DNA from: Fusobacterium sp.
GTDB taxonomy: Bacteria > Fusobacteriota > Fusobacteriia > Fusobacteriales > Fusobacteriaceae
Direction: 5' to 3'
Length of the DNA stretch: 64,000 nucleotides
Assembly: GCF_019012925.1 (NCBI RefSeq)
Contig: NZ_JAGIRL010000008.1
Coordinates: forward strand, 1-64,000
The translations under genes and the position numbers were made by a program. Under the pieces are notes generated by a model, which saw nothing but the letters and a program-made list of their open reading frames with translations, was not told the origin of the DNA and did no database searches. Shown piece after piece: positions 8,997 through 17,470 of this stretch (position 1 is the first letter of the stretch; each line of letters starts with the position of its first letter).

Positions 8997-9719
8997 CTAA
9001 GCTCCTAGATAAGCTTTCTTTACATTGACATCATTCAATAGATCTTCTGATTTTCCCTCTATTGTAATTTTTCCTGTTTCAATAACATAGGCATAGTCAG
9101 CTACAGATAAAGCCATTTTAGCATTTTGCTCTACCAATAATATAGTTACTCCAGCTTCTTTTAATTTTTTTATTACAGAGAAGATCTCTTTAACAAATAG
9201 AGGGGAAAGTCCCATAGAGGGTTCATCTAAAATTAGTAGTTTGGGTCTGCTCATAAGAGCCCTTCCCATAGCTAACATCTGTTGTTCTCCACCAGATAGT
9301 GTTCCAGCTAGTTGATTTTTTCTCTCTGCCATTCTTGGAAATACCTCATAAAATTTAGCTCTATCTCTCTCAAGATTCTCTGGGGTGTCATTAACTGTAA
9401 AGGCTCCCAATTTTAAATTATCTTTAACAGGAAGTTTTGCAAAGACTCTTCTCCCTTCAGGCACTTGTGCAATTCCCATTTGGCAAATTTTATGACATTC
9501 TACCTTAGTTATCTCCTTCCCTTCAAACTTGATTTTTCCCTCTCTTGATTGAATAAGACCAGATATAGTTTGTAGAGTAGTTGTTTTCCCAGCTCCATTT
9601 GCTCCTATAAGAGAAACAACCTCTCCCTTTTTAACTTTTAACGAGATTCCTTTTAAAGCGTGAATATTATCATAATAAACATGTAAATTTTCAACTTCAA
9701 GCATTAAATCTTTCTCCAT
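8997..9719 (-). CDS. livF: Branched-chain amino acid ABC transporter ATP-binding protein LivF
   Basis: A 240-residue ABC ATPase: Walker A GANGAGKTT near 37-45, Q-loop, signature LSGGEQQ near 140, Walker B LLILDEP, and the H-loop replaced by the LivF-typical LLVEQN. It energises import of leucine/isoleucine/valine or related amino acids as half of the LivGF motor on the cytoplasmic face. The ATG overlaps the livG stop (TAATG), and GAGGAGG upstream favours this first Met over Met6. It is the last gene of livJHMGF. No strong hairpin terminator follows; only a weak AT-rich stem is visible before the symporter promoter. Confidence 0.95.
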   Translation of the reverse strand: MEKDLMLEVENLHVYYDNIHALKGISLKVKKGEVVSLIGANGAGKTTTLQTISGLIQSREGKIKFEGKEITKVECHKICQMGIAQVPEGRRVFAKLPVKDNLKLGAFTVNDTPENLERDRAKFYEVFPRMAERKNQLAGTLSGGEQQMLAMGRALMSRPKLLILDEPSMGLSPLFVKEIFSVIKKLKEAGVTILLVEQNAKMALSVADYAYVIETGKITIEGKSEDLLNDVNVKKAYLGA

Positions 9720-10510
9720 TATACTTCCTCCTCAAATTCATCACTATCTTTTCCTAAGTATGCAGTTACAACTGCTGGATCATTTACAACTGTCTGTGGA
9801 TCTCCACTTGCTATGATTGTTCCATGATCTAGAACTATCAATCTTTCACAGATACCCAATACCAACTTCATATCGTGTTCAATTAAAAGAATAGCAATTC
9901 CAAACTTATCTCTTATCAATTTAATTGTATTCATAAGCTCATCTGTTTCTGTTGGATTCATCCCAGCAGCTGGTTCATCTAAAAGTAAGACCTTTGGATT
10001 TGTAGCCATAGCACGAGCTATCTCTAATTTTCTCTGTTGTCCATATGGAAGGCTTCCTGCAGGATGGTCTGCATACTTATCTAAATCGAAAATCTTTAAA
10101 AGTTTAAGAGCTTTTTTCCTAGCTATTTTCTCTTCTCTCCAAAATCTCATTAGACGAAAGATTCCTGTAAATACTCCATACTTCATATTGAAATTATTAG
10201 CAACTAAAACATTTTCTAGTACACTCATATTTTTAAAAAGTCTGATATTTTGGAATGTTCTAGCTAACCCTTTTCTCACTAATTTATGAGTAGGTGTTTT
10301 CTTAACTATCTCTCCATTAAAAGTATATGTTCCAGAAGTAGCTGAATACACTCCTGTCAAAATATTAAAAACTGTTGTCTTTCCAGCTCCATTTGGACCA
10401 ATAAGTCCAACTAGCTCCTTCTCCCTCAACTCTAAATTAAAATCACTTACAGCTCTTAAAGCTCCAAAATTTATGTTAATATCTTTAGCATGTAGAATTC
10501 TATTTTTCAT
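9719..10510 (-). CDS. livG: Branched-chain amino acid ABC transporter ATP-binding protein LivG
   Basis: The second ABC ATPase of the operon, with Walker A GPNGAGKTT, the signature region LPYGQQRKLEIARAMA, Walker B LLLDEPAAGMNP and an H-loop LLIEHD. The Pro-Tyr-Gly-Gln-Gln signature and the AAGMNP extension are typical of LivG. I choose the ATG at 10510 (263 residues) rather than the longer frame from 10546: an AAGGGGGAC ribosome binding site precedes MKNRILHA, and the extra 12 residues would lie inside livM. The 11-base overlap with livM indicates translational coupling. Confidence 0.94.
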   Translation of the reverse strand: MKNRILHAKDININFGALRAVSDFNLELREKELVGLIGPNGAGKTTVFNILTGVYSATSGTYTFNGEIVKKTPTHKLVRKGLARTFQNIRLFKNMSVLENVLVANNFNMKYGVFTGIFRLMRFWREEKIARKKALKLLKIFDLDKYADHPAGSLPYGQQRKLEIARAMATNPKVLLLDEPAAGMNPTETDELMNTIKLIRDKFGIAILLIEHDMKLVLGICERLIVLDHGTIIASGDPQTVVNDPAVVTAYLGKDSDEFEEEV

Positions 10511-11474
10511 TTGTTGTCCCCCTTCTAGTAATAAATCTCTCAACAAACTTTGAAATTCTAAACTCCTTACGTCCCAATAATCCAGTTGGACGGAAAATCA
10601 TTGTCAATATCAATAGTAGAGAGTAAACAATCATACGATAATCAGAAAACTCTCTTAAAGCTTCTGGCAATATAGTTAAGACAATAGCTGAAAGAATAGA
10701 TCCTGTAAAGCTTCCCATTCCTCCCAATACCACCATAACCAATATATTTATAGAGTAGTTAAAATCAAACTGTCTAGCTCCTAAGATTCCAAGGTTATGA
10801 GCATATATTCCACCAGCAATTCCAGCGAAAACAGCTGAAACTGTAAAAGCAAACGTCTTATAATAAGTTGTGTTAATTCCTGAAGCTCCACTGGCAATCT
10901 CATCATCTCTAATAGCAAGTATAGCTCTTCCGTGACGACTTGTCATCAATGAGAACATCATCATTACACAGATAACCATAACAATGTAGATGATACCAAA
11001 CTTATTAAAACGAGGGATTCCTCTAAGTCCCTGTGCTCCACCAGTAAAATTAAAATACTCTATTAAAACTCTGATAATCTCTCCAAAAGCAAGTGTTATA
11101 ATTGCAAGATAGTCACCATTAAGTCTCAAAGCTGGGATTCCAATTATAATTCCAACTATACCTGCTACAATACCACCAAGTATTAGAGCTACCAAATACC
11201 CAGGTAATCCGTCTAACAATCCTGTCTTAGCAAAAAGAGCTGCTGCATAGGCACCTATTGACATAAATCCAGCATGTCCAATTGTAATCTGTCCAAGACA
11301 ACCAACTGTTATATTCAAACTAACTGCTAAAATTATATTTATACAGATAAAAATCATAACTGTACTTTGATATCTTGAGATAACTCCATTACTTATTAAT
11401 GTAGTTAGAAAAAAATATCCAATTACTACCAATACTAAAGTTAAAATATAACTCCATTTTTTTGTTCTATCCAT
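10500..11474 (-). CDS. livM: Branched-chain amino acid ABC transporter permease LivM
   Basis: A 324-residue inner-membrane permease with about nine hydrophobic segments. It has the LivM signature GHAGFMSIGAYAAA near 65 and a C-terminal conserved GGMGSFTGSILSAIVLTILPE. It pairs with LivH to form the translocation channel. The ribosome binding site is AGGGGGAG. It starts 11 bases after livH and overlaps livG at its end. Confidence 0.94.
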   Translation of the reverse strand: MDRTKKWSYILTLVLVVIGYFFLTTLISNGVISRYQSTVMIFICINIILAVSLNITVGCLGQITIGHAGFMSIGAYAAALFAKTGLLDGLPGYLVALILGGIVAGIVGIIIGIPALRLNGDYLAIITLAFGEIIRVLIEYFNFTGGAQGLRGIPRFNKFGIIYIVMVICVMMMFSLMTSRHGRAILAIRDDEIASGASGINTTYYKTFAFTVSAVFAGIAGGIYAHNLGILGARQFDFNYSINILVMVVLGGMGSFTGSILSAIVLTILPEALREFSDYRMIVYSLLLILTMIFRPTGLLGRKEFRISKFVERFITRRGTTNEK

Positions 11475-11484
11475 TGTTCTCCCC

Positions 11485-12369
11485 CTAAACTTTCTCTTTT
11501 AAATTCTTTCCAAACAATCCTGTAGGCTTAACTAATAAAACAACAATTAAGATCATAAATACAAAGGCATCAGCTAACTGAGATGATAGATAAGCTCTTG
11601 TTAAACTTTCTACTACTCCCAAAATGAATCCTCCTACAACAGCTCCAGGAAGAATTCCAATACCACCAAGAACAGCAGCAATAAAAGCTTTTATTCCAAG
11701 CATTGATCCCATAAGTGGCTGAACTTGTGGATAAGCTGATACATACAGTACTGAAGCAATAGCAGCTAGTCCACTACCAATAGCAAAAGTAAGTTGGATA
11801 GTACTATTTACATTTATTCCTACAAGTTTAGCTGCTCCATAATCTTCACTAGTAGCTAACATTGCCTTTCCATATTTTGTTTTTTTCATAAAATACTGTA
11901 ATCCAACAGATAGAATTAGAGTTACTACAATTGTGACAACTGTACCATAGTTTAGATAAAGTTCTCCAAATCTAATAGGTTCTTGTGTAAAAACTTTAGG
12001 GAAAGCTCTAGTATTTGGAGTGAAAATCTTCATAAAAAGATTTTCTAATAATAGGCTTACTCCTATGGCTGTGATTAAGTTAGAGATTCTTGGTGAATTT
12101 CTAAGTGGTCTATAAGCAATTCTCTCTGTTAACATTCCCAATACAACACATATAACAATAGCAGGTACTACTGTAAGCCACACGGGTAATCCCATTCTTG
12201 TAAAAACTGGAATACTAAATAGAGAAACATATGCTCCTACCATAATGATATCACCATGAGCAAAGTTGATAAGTTGTGCTATTCCATAAACCATAGTATA
12301 CCCAAGTGATACTAGTGCATAAATACTTCCTATTTGTAAACCGTTGATAATTTGCATCATAAATTCCAT
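11485..12369 (-). CDS. livH: Branched-chain amino acid ABC transporter permease LivH
   Basis: A 294-residue permease with about eight membrane segments. The LivH signatures are NFAHGDIIMVGAYVS near 35-50 and AAVLGGIGILPGAVVGGF near 230-248. It forms the channel with LivM. GAGGAGAG precedes the ATG at 12369. A large hairpin (12393-12429) separates it from livJ. It has no T-tract in the operon's direction, so it should not stop readthrough into livH. Confidence 0.94.
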   Translation of the reverse strand: MEFMMQIINGLQIGSIYALVSLGYTMVYGIAQLINFAHGDIIMVGAYVSLFSIPVFTRMGLPVWLTVVPAIVICVVLGMLTERIAYRPLRNSPRISNLITAIGVSLLLENLFMKIFTPNTRAFPKVFTQEPIRFGELYLNYGTVVTIVVTLILSVGLQYFMKKTKYGKAMLATSEDYGAAKLVGINVNSTIQLTFAIGSGLAAIASVLYVSAYPQVQPLMGSMLGIKAFIAAVLGGIGILPGAVVGGFILGVVESLTRAYLSSQLADAFVFMILIVVLLVKPTGLFGKNLKEKV

Positions 12370-12392
12370 TTTTTCTCTCCTCTCAAGATCTA

Positions 12393-12429
12393 CTTGGGGA
12401 ACTTAGAGTTAAACTCCAGTTCCCTCAAG
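12393..12429 (-). other. Intercistronic hairpin between livJ and livH
   Basis: The arms CTTG(A)GGGAACT and AGTTCCCCAAG, plus an inner GAGTT/AACTC stem, make a stable 37-base hairpin in the 72-base gap. In the operon's orientation the T-rich tract lies upstream, not downstream, of the stem. It therefore resembles an mRNA-stabilising 3' structure for livJ more than a terminator; on the plus strand it has terminator shape. Confidence 0.6.
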
Positions 12430-12441
12430 CTTTTTTTATTT

Positions 12442-13593
12442 TTAGTTTGGTTGAATTACAGAATCAAAAGTATATTTACCATTAACAATTTTTAAAACTG
12501 TAACTGCTTTAACTGGATTATTTTTATCATCAAATTTAAGGTGTCCTGTAACTCCATCAAAATCACTCTCTTTAATTGCTTTAATAATAGCATCTTTATC
12601 AGTTGATCCAGCTTTTTCAATTGCATCTTTCATTAGATAAGCAGCATCATATGATAAGGCAGAGAAAGATGATGGATCTTCATTGTACTTTTCTCTATAT
12701 GCTTTTAAGAATTTTTGGACTTTTTCACTAGGATCATCTAATGAGTAGTGGTTAGTGAAGTAACTATTTTCAATAGCTCCGTATGCTGAAGGATCTAATG
12801 CTTTTGCCACACCATCCCAACCATCTGGCCCAATTAGAGTTGCTGTAAGTCCAACCTCTCTAGCCTGTGTTGAGATAAGTGCTGCTTGTTCATAGTAATC
12901 TGGAATAAGTAGTACATCTGGATTTGTTGCTGCAACCTTAGTAAGTTGTGCTCTAAAATCTTTATCTCCCTCTGCATATCCCTCTTTAGCAACAATATTT
13001 AATCCTAGTCTTTTAGCTTCTTCAACAAAAGCTTTTGTTACCCCATCTGAGTGGTCACTAGAGTTATTTACTAAGATAGCAACCGTATTAGCACCTAAAT
13101 TATTTTTAGCTAAGTTTGCTAAGATAACTCCTTGATATGGGTCAGTAAAACAGATACGGAATACATTAGAACCAGCTTCTGTAATATTGAATTGTGTCCC
13201 TGTTGGAGTGATCATTGGCATATTATCTTGAGCAGCAACTTCTGCAATTGCAAGTGTAGGTTTTGATGGAGCATCTCCAATAAAGGCTACAATTCCTTCA
13301 TCAACTAATCTATTATAAGCTGTAATCGCTTCTGTTGAATCTCCCTTTGAGTCTAAAACCATAAACTCTACTTGTTTTCCTAAGATTCCTCCATTTTTAT
13401 TAATCTCTTCCATGGCTAACTTTGCACCATTTGTTGCTGTAACTCCATAGATAGCTACTGGTCCTGTCAATGGTGATGTAGAACCAATTTTTAATGTTTC
13501 GCTCTCTTTTGGAGCTGTAGTTGTCTCCTTTTCTCCTCCACAAGCTGTGATCAGTAGTGATAGTCCTAGAAGCATTGTTGTTAATTTTTTCAT
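12442..13593 (-). CDS. livJ: Branched-chain amino acid-binding lipoprotein LivJ
   Basis: A 383-residue periplasmic binding protein of the type I (Peripla_BP_6) fold. A lipoprotein signal peptide ends in the lipobox LITAC (Cys18), so the receptor is tethered to a membrane. Typical features follow: IGSTSPLTGPVAIYG near 37-52, a GDAPS/TPTGTQ ligand region and a Tyr-rich hinge. It delivers branched-chain or related amino acids to LivHMGF. An AGGGGG ribosome binding site precedes the start and a promoter lies at 13645-13672. It is the first gene of the operon, with a hairpin after it that may favour its relative abundance. Confidence 0.94.
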   Translation of the reverse strand: MKKLTTMLLGLSLLITACGGEKETTTAPKESETLKIGSTSPLTGPVAIYGVTATNGAKLAMEEINKNGGILGKQVEFMVLDSKGDSTEAITAYNRLVDEGIVAFIGDAPSKPTLAIAEVAAQDNMPMITPTGTQFNITEAGSNVFRICFTDPYQGVILANLAKNNLGANTVAILVNNSSDHSDGVTKAFVEEAKRLGLNIVAKEGYAEGDKDFRAQLTKVAATNPDVLLIPDYYEQAALISTQAREVGLTATLIGPDGWDGVAKALDPSAYGAIENSYFTNHYSLDDPSEKVQKFLKAYREKYNEDPSSFSALSYDAAYLMKDAIEKAGSTDKDAIIKAIKESDFDGVTGHLKFDDKNNPVKAVTVLKIVNGKYTFDSVIQPN

Positions 13594-13644
13594 TTTGAAT
13601 CCCCCTTATAATCTTAATTAATTTTTATTTTTGTCTGTTAAAAA

Positions 13645-13672
13645 AGTATATTTGTTATTAATAATTGTACAA
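13645..13672 (-). promoter_or_regulatory. Promoter of the livJHMGF operon
   Basis: Minus strand: TTGTAC (13672-13667), 16-base spacer, TATACT (13650-13645). It lies just downstream of the terminator of the small-peptide unit, so the two transcripts are separately driven. Confidence 0.6.
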
Positions 13673-13683
13673 TTTTTTTAGTT

Positions 13684-13711
13684 ATAAAAAAAACAGCCTA
13701 ATTAGGCTGTT
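13684..13711 (-). terminator. Terminator of the 35-residue peptide transcript
   Basis: A perfect 20-base palindrome (AACAGCCTAA and its complement, 13692-13711) followed on the minus strand by eight T residues. It has no such T-run on the plus strand, which fixes the direction. Confidence 0.85.
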
Positions 13712-13769
13712 ATTAATCAATGAAATATAGATTCACTCTATTAATTAATTTATATAGTAATGGATATAA

Positions 13770-13877
13770 CTATACTATTAGCCTAACATAATTTTTTGTA
13801 TATGAAAATAAACTCATTATTATTTGTATGAGTGATATTATACATATGACAAATATTATTATGTTAAGTGTAAACAT
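13770..13877 (-). CDS. Small single-span membrane peptide, 35 residues
   Basis: The reading frame starts with ATG at 13877 and ends with TAG at 13770. The peptide begins MFTLNIIIFVICIISL; residues 4-25 are almost wholly hydrophobic and the tail (YTKNYVRLIV) is basic. AAGGAGG sits seven bases before the ATG, a near-consensus promoter lies at 13924-13952, and a perfect hairpin terminator follows at 13684-13711. The whole forms a compact transcript of about 235 bases. Size and topology resemble type I toxins or small regulatory membrane proteins, but I recognise no family and cannot show an antisense RNA. It is not part of the liv operon, which starts from its own promoter after the terminator. 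Confidence 0.6.
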   Translation of the reverse strand: MFTLNIIIFVICIISLIQIIMSLFSYTKNYVRLIV

Positions 13878-13923
13878 AGTTATTTCCTCCTTCTTCAATT
13901 ACTTTTTTAACTTGTTGTAATGA

Positions 13924-13952
13924 AGTATACTCCTAAACTAAAAAAAAATCAA
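13924..13952 (-). promoter_or_regulatory. Strong promoter of the 35-residue peptide unit
   Basis: Minus strand: TTGATT (13952-13947), exactly 17 bases, TATACT (13929-13924), with an A/T-rich upstream tract. It predicts transcription starting about 40 bases before the ATG of the peptide. Confidence 0.7.
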
Positions 13953-14081
13953 GCTATTTTTTAACTTTTTTTTATGAAGGAAAAAAATACTTCTTATACC
14001 TATATTTTTTTATAATAGTACTAAATTTTTAATACTTGTTTTTCTATAATTGAACACTGTTTTAAAAGTTACTACTGTAAT
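13953..14081. other. Non-coding remainder of the 488-base gap before livJ
   Basis: AT-rich sequence between the peptide promoter and the MORN lipoprotein gene. I see no further frame with a ribosome binding site and no strong hairpin. Confidence 0.4.
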
Positions 14082-14564
14082 TTAGTTAAAAAGATTATTT
14101 ATTTTATTTTTTAATTTTTCAGTATCTACTAGATATTGTTTTACATCTTTTAACTCTCCATTCTCATATACCTCAGTAAGAATAAGCTTTTTATCCTCTG
14201 TGTATCTATCCCAATTTCCATTTTTCTTACCATTTAAAAACTCTCCAGTATATGCTATCTCTCCATTTCTGTGATAAGAGTAATATTTACCAATAGGCTC
14301 TCCTAATTTATAATCAATCTTATCCTCTATTTGTCCATTTTCGTAATAATATACCTGCTCTCCATCAAACTTTCCATCTTTGAATTTCTCTACAAGTTTC
14401 TTTTGTCCATTGCTATATTTGTCAACAACTTTTCCAGTGAATGGAGTATCTGCGTTTACTGTATATACAATTCCATTTCTTACCTGTTTTTGAGAGTAAT
14501 CTATCTCCTTAGTACAACCTGTTAAAGCTAATATAATAAGTGATGCAATAGCTAATTTTTTCAT
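14082..14564 (-). CDS. MORN-repeat (YwqK-like) lipoprotein, 160 residues
   Basis: The signal peptide ends in the lipobox LTGC (Cys17). About four to five MORN_2-type repeats then follow, recognisable as YYxNGQIxxxxxYxxGxxxG units (DKYSNGQKKL, YYYENGQIEDK, YSYHRNGEIAYT). Such proteins are common in Fusobacterium and are often labelled YwqK-family antitoxin by similarity, although no toxin partner is evident here. The protein is probably surface or periplasmic and lipid-anchored; its function is unknown. A related non-lipoprotein version lies at 31689-32423. The start has a GGAGG site. Confidence 0.85.
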   Translation of the reverse strand: MKKLAIASLIILALTGCTKEIDYSQKQVRNGIVYTVNADTPFTGKVVDKYSNGQKKLVEKFKDGKFDGEQVYYYENGQIEDKIDYKLGEPIGKYYSYHRNGEIAYTGEFLNGKKNGNWDRYTEDKKLILTEVYENGELKDVKQYLVDTEKLKNKINNLFN

Positions 14565-14858
14565 AATATAACCTCCAACTATTTATGTAACAACCTATTG
14601 TAACATATTTTTCTATAATATAGTATATTAAAACTTGATAAATTGGCAAAAGTTTTATAAAATAGGTATTATACAGTGTTGTAATATCTTGATAGTTGAG
14701 ATATTCTCTTCTTACTTTTTCATAATTAATACTAAAATTCCAATACTTTTGTACTTATATATATTCAATAAAAAAAAGATATATATTTTTTATATTTTTA
14801 AAAATTAATTTTCAAGAGTAGTATATATCTAAGATGCATATGTAAGGGGGGTATTTTT
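14565..14858. other. Divergent intergenic region
   Basis: AT-rich sequence between the MORN lipoprotein (leftward) and the peptide-binding lipoprotein (rightward). It must hold both promoters, but no pair of hexamers stands out and no riboswitch-like structure was recognised. Confidence 0.4.
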
Positions 14859-16376
14859 ATGAAAAAGTTTATATTATTTATGTTAGGGCTCTCTATTTTT
14901 ATTACAGGTTGTGGAAGTGATAAAGATAAAATAGAGGAAAAATTAACTAAAGAAGTTATTGTATCACAGGGATCAAAGCCTAAAAGTCTAGATCCTAACA
15001 TGTATAATGAGATTCCTGCACTAACTATTACAGAACAAATTTTTAACACATTACTTAGGGTTGATGAGAATGGAAATATTGTTCCAGAGTTGGCAGAGTC
15101 TTATGAGTATATCACACCTACTGAACTTGTTATTAAATTAAAACAGGGGATAAAATTTCATAATGGGGATACTTTAACAGCTAAAGATGTTGTTTTTAGT
15201 ATTAATAGAATGTTGAGTAAACCTGCTAGTAAAATAATGATTGATGCTATTTCAAAGGTAGAAGCAGTAGATGATAATACTGTTAAGATAACTCTATCAA
15301 AACCATCATCACCACTACTATTTGGATTGGCACACCCATTAACTGCTATCTTAAATGAGAGAGATACAGTTGCCAAAAATGACACTATTGCTACTGCACC
15401 AGTAGGAACAGGACCGTATAAGTTTATTGAGTGGGGTAGTGGAGAAAAGATAGAATTAGTAGCTTTTGATGAGTATTTTGAAGGAAGACCTAAAATAGAT
15501 TCCTTAGTGTACAGAGCTATTACAGAAAATAGTAGTAGATTAGCTGCTCTAGAAACTGGTGAAATAGATATTGCTTACAATATGGATGCCATTGATGGTG
15601 ATATTGTTGAAAAGAATAAGGATCTTCATCTAATTTCTCAGCCAACTACATCAACAGAGTATATTACTTTTAATACAACTGTTGCTCCTTTTGATAATAG
15701 GGACTTTAGAAAAGCTGTAAACTATGCTCTTAATAAACAGAGTATGTCGGATTCAATATATATGGGAAAAGCTAAACCAGCTAACTCTATAATCAATCCA
15801 AATGTATTTGGATATACTGATACTGTTGAAGGTTATCCTTACAATGTAGAAAAAGCTAAGGAGTATCTAGAAAAATCTGGTGTTACTGATAGAAGTTTTA
15901 CACTATTTGTAAATGATAATCCTACTAGAGTTCAATTAGCTCAAATCATTCAAGCTAACTTAAAAGATATTGGTATAGATATGAAAATTGAGATTTTAGA
16001 GTGGGGAGCTTATCTTCAAAGATCTGCTCAAGGTGAACACCAAGCTCTATTAGGTGGTTGGGTTTCTGGTACATCAGATGCTGACATTGTTCTATATCCT
16101 CTACTACATAGTGCTTCACATGGTGGTGCTGGAAATAGATCTTTCTATACTAACAAAGAGTTTGACAGTATAGTTGATAAAGCTAGACTTGTCTCTTCTC
16201 CTGAAGAGAGAAAGGAATTGTTTGTAAAAGCTCAAGAGATTTTACAAGAGGATTCTCCATTAGGTATTTTACTATATAAAAATGAAAATATAGGTGTTAA
16301 TAACAAGGTAAAAGGATTTAAGTTTGATCCTACAACAATGCATAATTTAAAAGATTTAGACATAGAAAACAAATAA
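14859..16376 (+). CDS. Peptide/nickel-type ABC substrate-binding lipoprotein (SBP_bac_5)
   Basis: A 505-residue extracytoplasmic solute-binding protein. The signal peptide ends in the lipobox ITGC (Cys18). The mature part shows family 5 hallmarks: LAESYEYITPTELVIKLKQG, KFHNGDTLTAKDVVFSINR near 100-118, and GTGPYKF near 180. It should bind di- or oligopeptides (DppA/OppA-like) in the periplasm. No permease or ATPase genes are adjacent, so it must use a transporter encoded elsewhere. The M42 peptidase gene follows after only 18 bases, suggesting a joint role in peptide capture and breakdown. GGGGGG precedes the start. Confidence 0.9.
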   Translation: MKKFILFMLGLSIFITGCGSDKDKIEEKLTKEVIVSQGSKPKSLDPNMYNEIPALTITEQIFNTLLRVDENGNIVPELAESYEYITPTELVIKLKQGIKFHNGDTLTAKDVVFSINRMLSKPASKIMIDAISKVEAVDDNTVKITLSKPSSPLLFGLAHPLTAILNERDTVAKNDTIATAPVGTGPYKFIEWGSGEKIELVAFDEYFEGRPKIDSLVYRAITENSSRLAALETGEIDIAYNMDAIDGDIVEKNKDLHLISQPTTSTEYITFNTTVAPFDNRDFRKAVNYALNKQSMSDSIYMGKAKPANSIINPNVFGYTDTVEGYPYNVEKAKEYLEKSGVTDRSFTLFVNDNPTRVQLAQIIQANLKDIGIDMKIEILEWGAYLQRSAQGEHQALLGGWVSGTSDADIVLYPLLHSASHGGAGNRSFYTNKEFDSIVDKARLVSSPEERKELFVKAQEILQEDSPLGILLYKNENIGVNNKVKGFKFDPTTMHNLKDLDIENK

Positions 16377-16394
16377 CAAAGGGAGTGGAAAGAT

Positions 16395-17429
16395 ATGGAT
16401 ATCAATTTAGATGTTGAGTACGTACTAGATATGACAATGGAGCTACTAAATATTCCAAGTCCAGTAGGTTATACTGATGATGCTATGGAAAGAATAGGAA
16501 CTGAATTAGATGATCTAGGAGTTTCTTATAGCCTAACTAGAAAGGGAGCTATATTAGGATTTATTCCTGGTGAGGATAATAACTATAAGAAGATGATCTC
16601 AGCTCATGTGGATACACTTGGAGCTATGGTTAAAAGAATAAAGCCAAATGGTAGATTAGAGCTTGTAAACCTAGGAGGAGTAAACTGGGGAGGAGTAGAG
16701 GGAGAGAATATCCTTGTACACACTTTAGATGGTGACGTGATTGAGGGAACTATAGTGCCTGTTAAAAGCTCTGTTCATATCTATGGAGATGAGGCTAGAG
16801 AACTTCCAAGAAACTCTACTACTATGGAAGTAAGATTAGATGAGGAGATCTACAATAAAGAGGACACTGAACAACTTGGAGTAAGAGTAGGAGATTTTGT
16901 TTCATTTGATCCTCGTACAGTTATAACTGAGAGTGGTTATATTAAATCAAGATTTATTGATGATAAGATCTGTATTGCTCAAGTATTGGGATATATCAAA
17001 TATCTAAAGGATAATAATTTAAAACCTAAAAATGGTCTTTACATATATATCTCTAACTATGAAGAGATTGGACATGGAGTTTCTATAGTTCCTGATGATA
17101 TGGACGAGTTTATAGCTTTAGATATCGGACTTGTAGGAGAAGATGCTCTAGGTGATGAGAAAAAAGTAAGTATTGCTGCTAAAGATTTTAAAACTCCATA
17201 TGATCTAAGTGTAAGACTTGGTCTAACTGAAGCAGCAGAGTTAAATAATATAGGATATACAGTAGATGTGTATAATAGATATGGTTCAGATGCAAGTGCT
17301 GCAATTTTACAGGGATTTGATTTCAAATGTGGTTGTATAGGACCAAGTGTTGAATCTTCTCACCACTATGAGAGAACTCATATTGATGGTGTGCTTGAAA
17401 CAATAAAACTATTAGTTGCTTATCTATAA
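16395..17429 (+). CDS. M42 family metallopeptidase (glutamyl/deblocking aminopeptidase type)
   Basis: A 344-residue di-metal aminopeptidase. Metal ligands and catalytic residues are visible: AHVDTLGAMV (His and Asp, near 70), FIDDK (near 188), the catalytic pair NYEEIGHG (near 220), ALDIG (near 243) and the final His in SSHHYERTH (near 322). M42 enzymes form large tetrahedral complexes that trim peptides in the cytosol. Co-transcription with the peptide-binding lipoprotein (18-base gap, GGGAG ribosome binding site) fits processing of imported peptides. A hairpin terminator at 17437-17463 follows at once. Confidence 0.92.
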   Translation: MDINLDVEYVLDMTMELLNIPSPVGYTDDAMERIGTELDDLGVSYSLTRKGAILGFIPGEDNNYKKMISAHVDTLGAMVKRIKPNGRLELVNLGGVNWGGVEGENILVHTLDGDVIEGTIVPVKSSVHIYGDEARELPRNSTTMEVRLDEEIYNKEDTEQLGVRVGDFVSFDPRTVITESGYIKSRFIDDKICIAQVLGYIKYLKDNNLKPKNGLYIYISNYEEIGHGVSIVPDDMDEFIALDIGLVGEDALGDEKKVSIAAKDFKTPYDLSVRLGLTEAAELNNIGYTVDVYNRYGSDASAAILQGFDFKCGCIGPSVESSHHYERTHIDGVLETIKLLVAYL

Positions 17430-17436
17430 AAAGAGA

Positions 17437-17467
17437 GGCTGTTGCAAAACCAATGCAACAGCCCCTT
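17437..17467. terminator. Hairpin terminator, left copy of a 27-bp inverted pair
   Basis: Arms GGCTGTTGCA and TGCAACAGCC around a seven-base loop AAACCAA, flanked by A-rich and T-rich sides. It can stop both the M42 gene and the convergent AAA/PD-(D/E)XK gene. Its exact reverse complement stands at 19198-19224, on the other side of the latter gene. Confidence 0.85.
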
Positions 17468-17470
17468 TAT

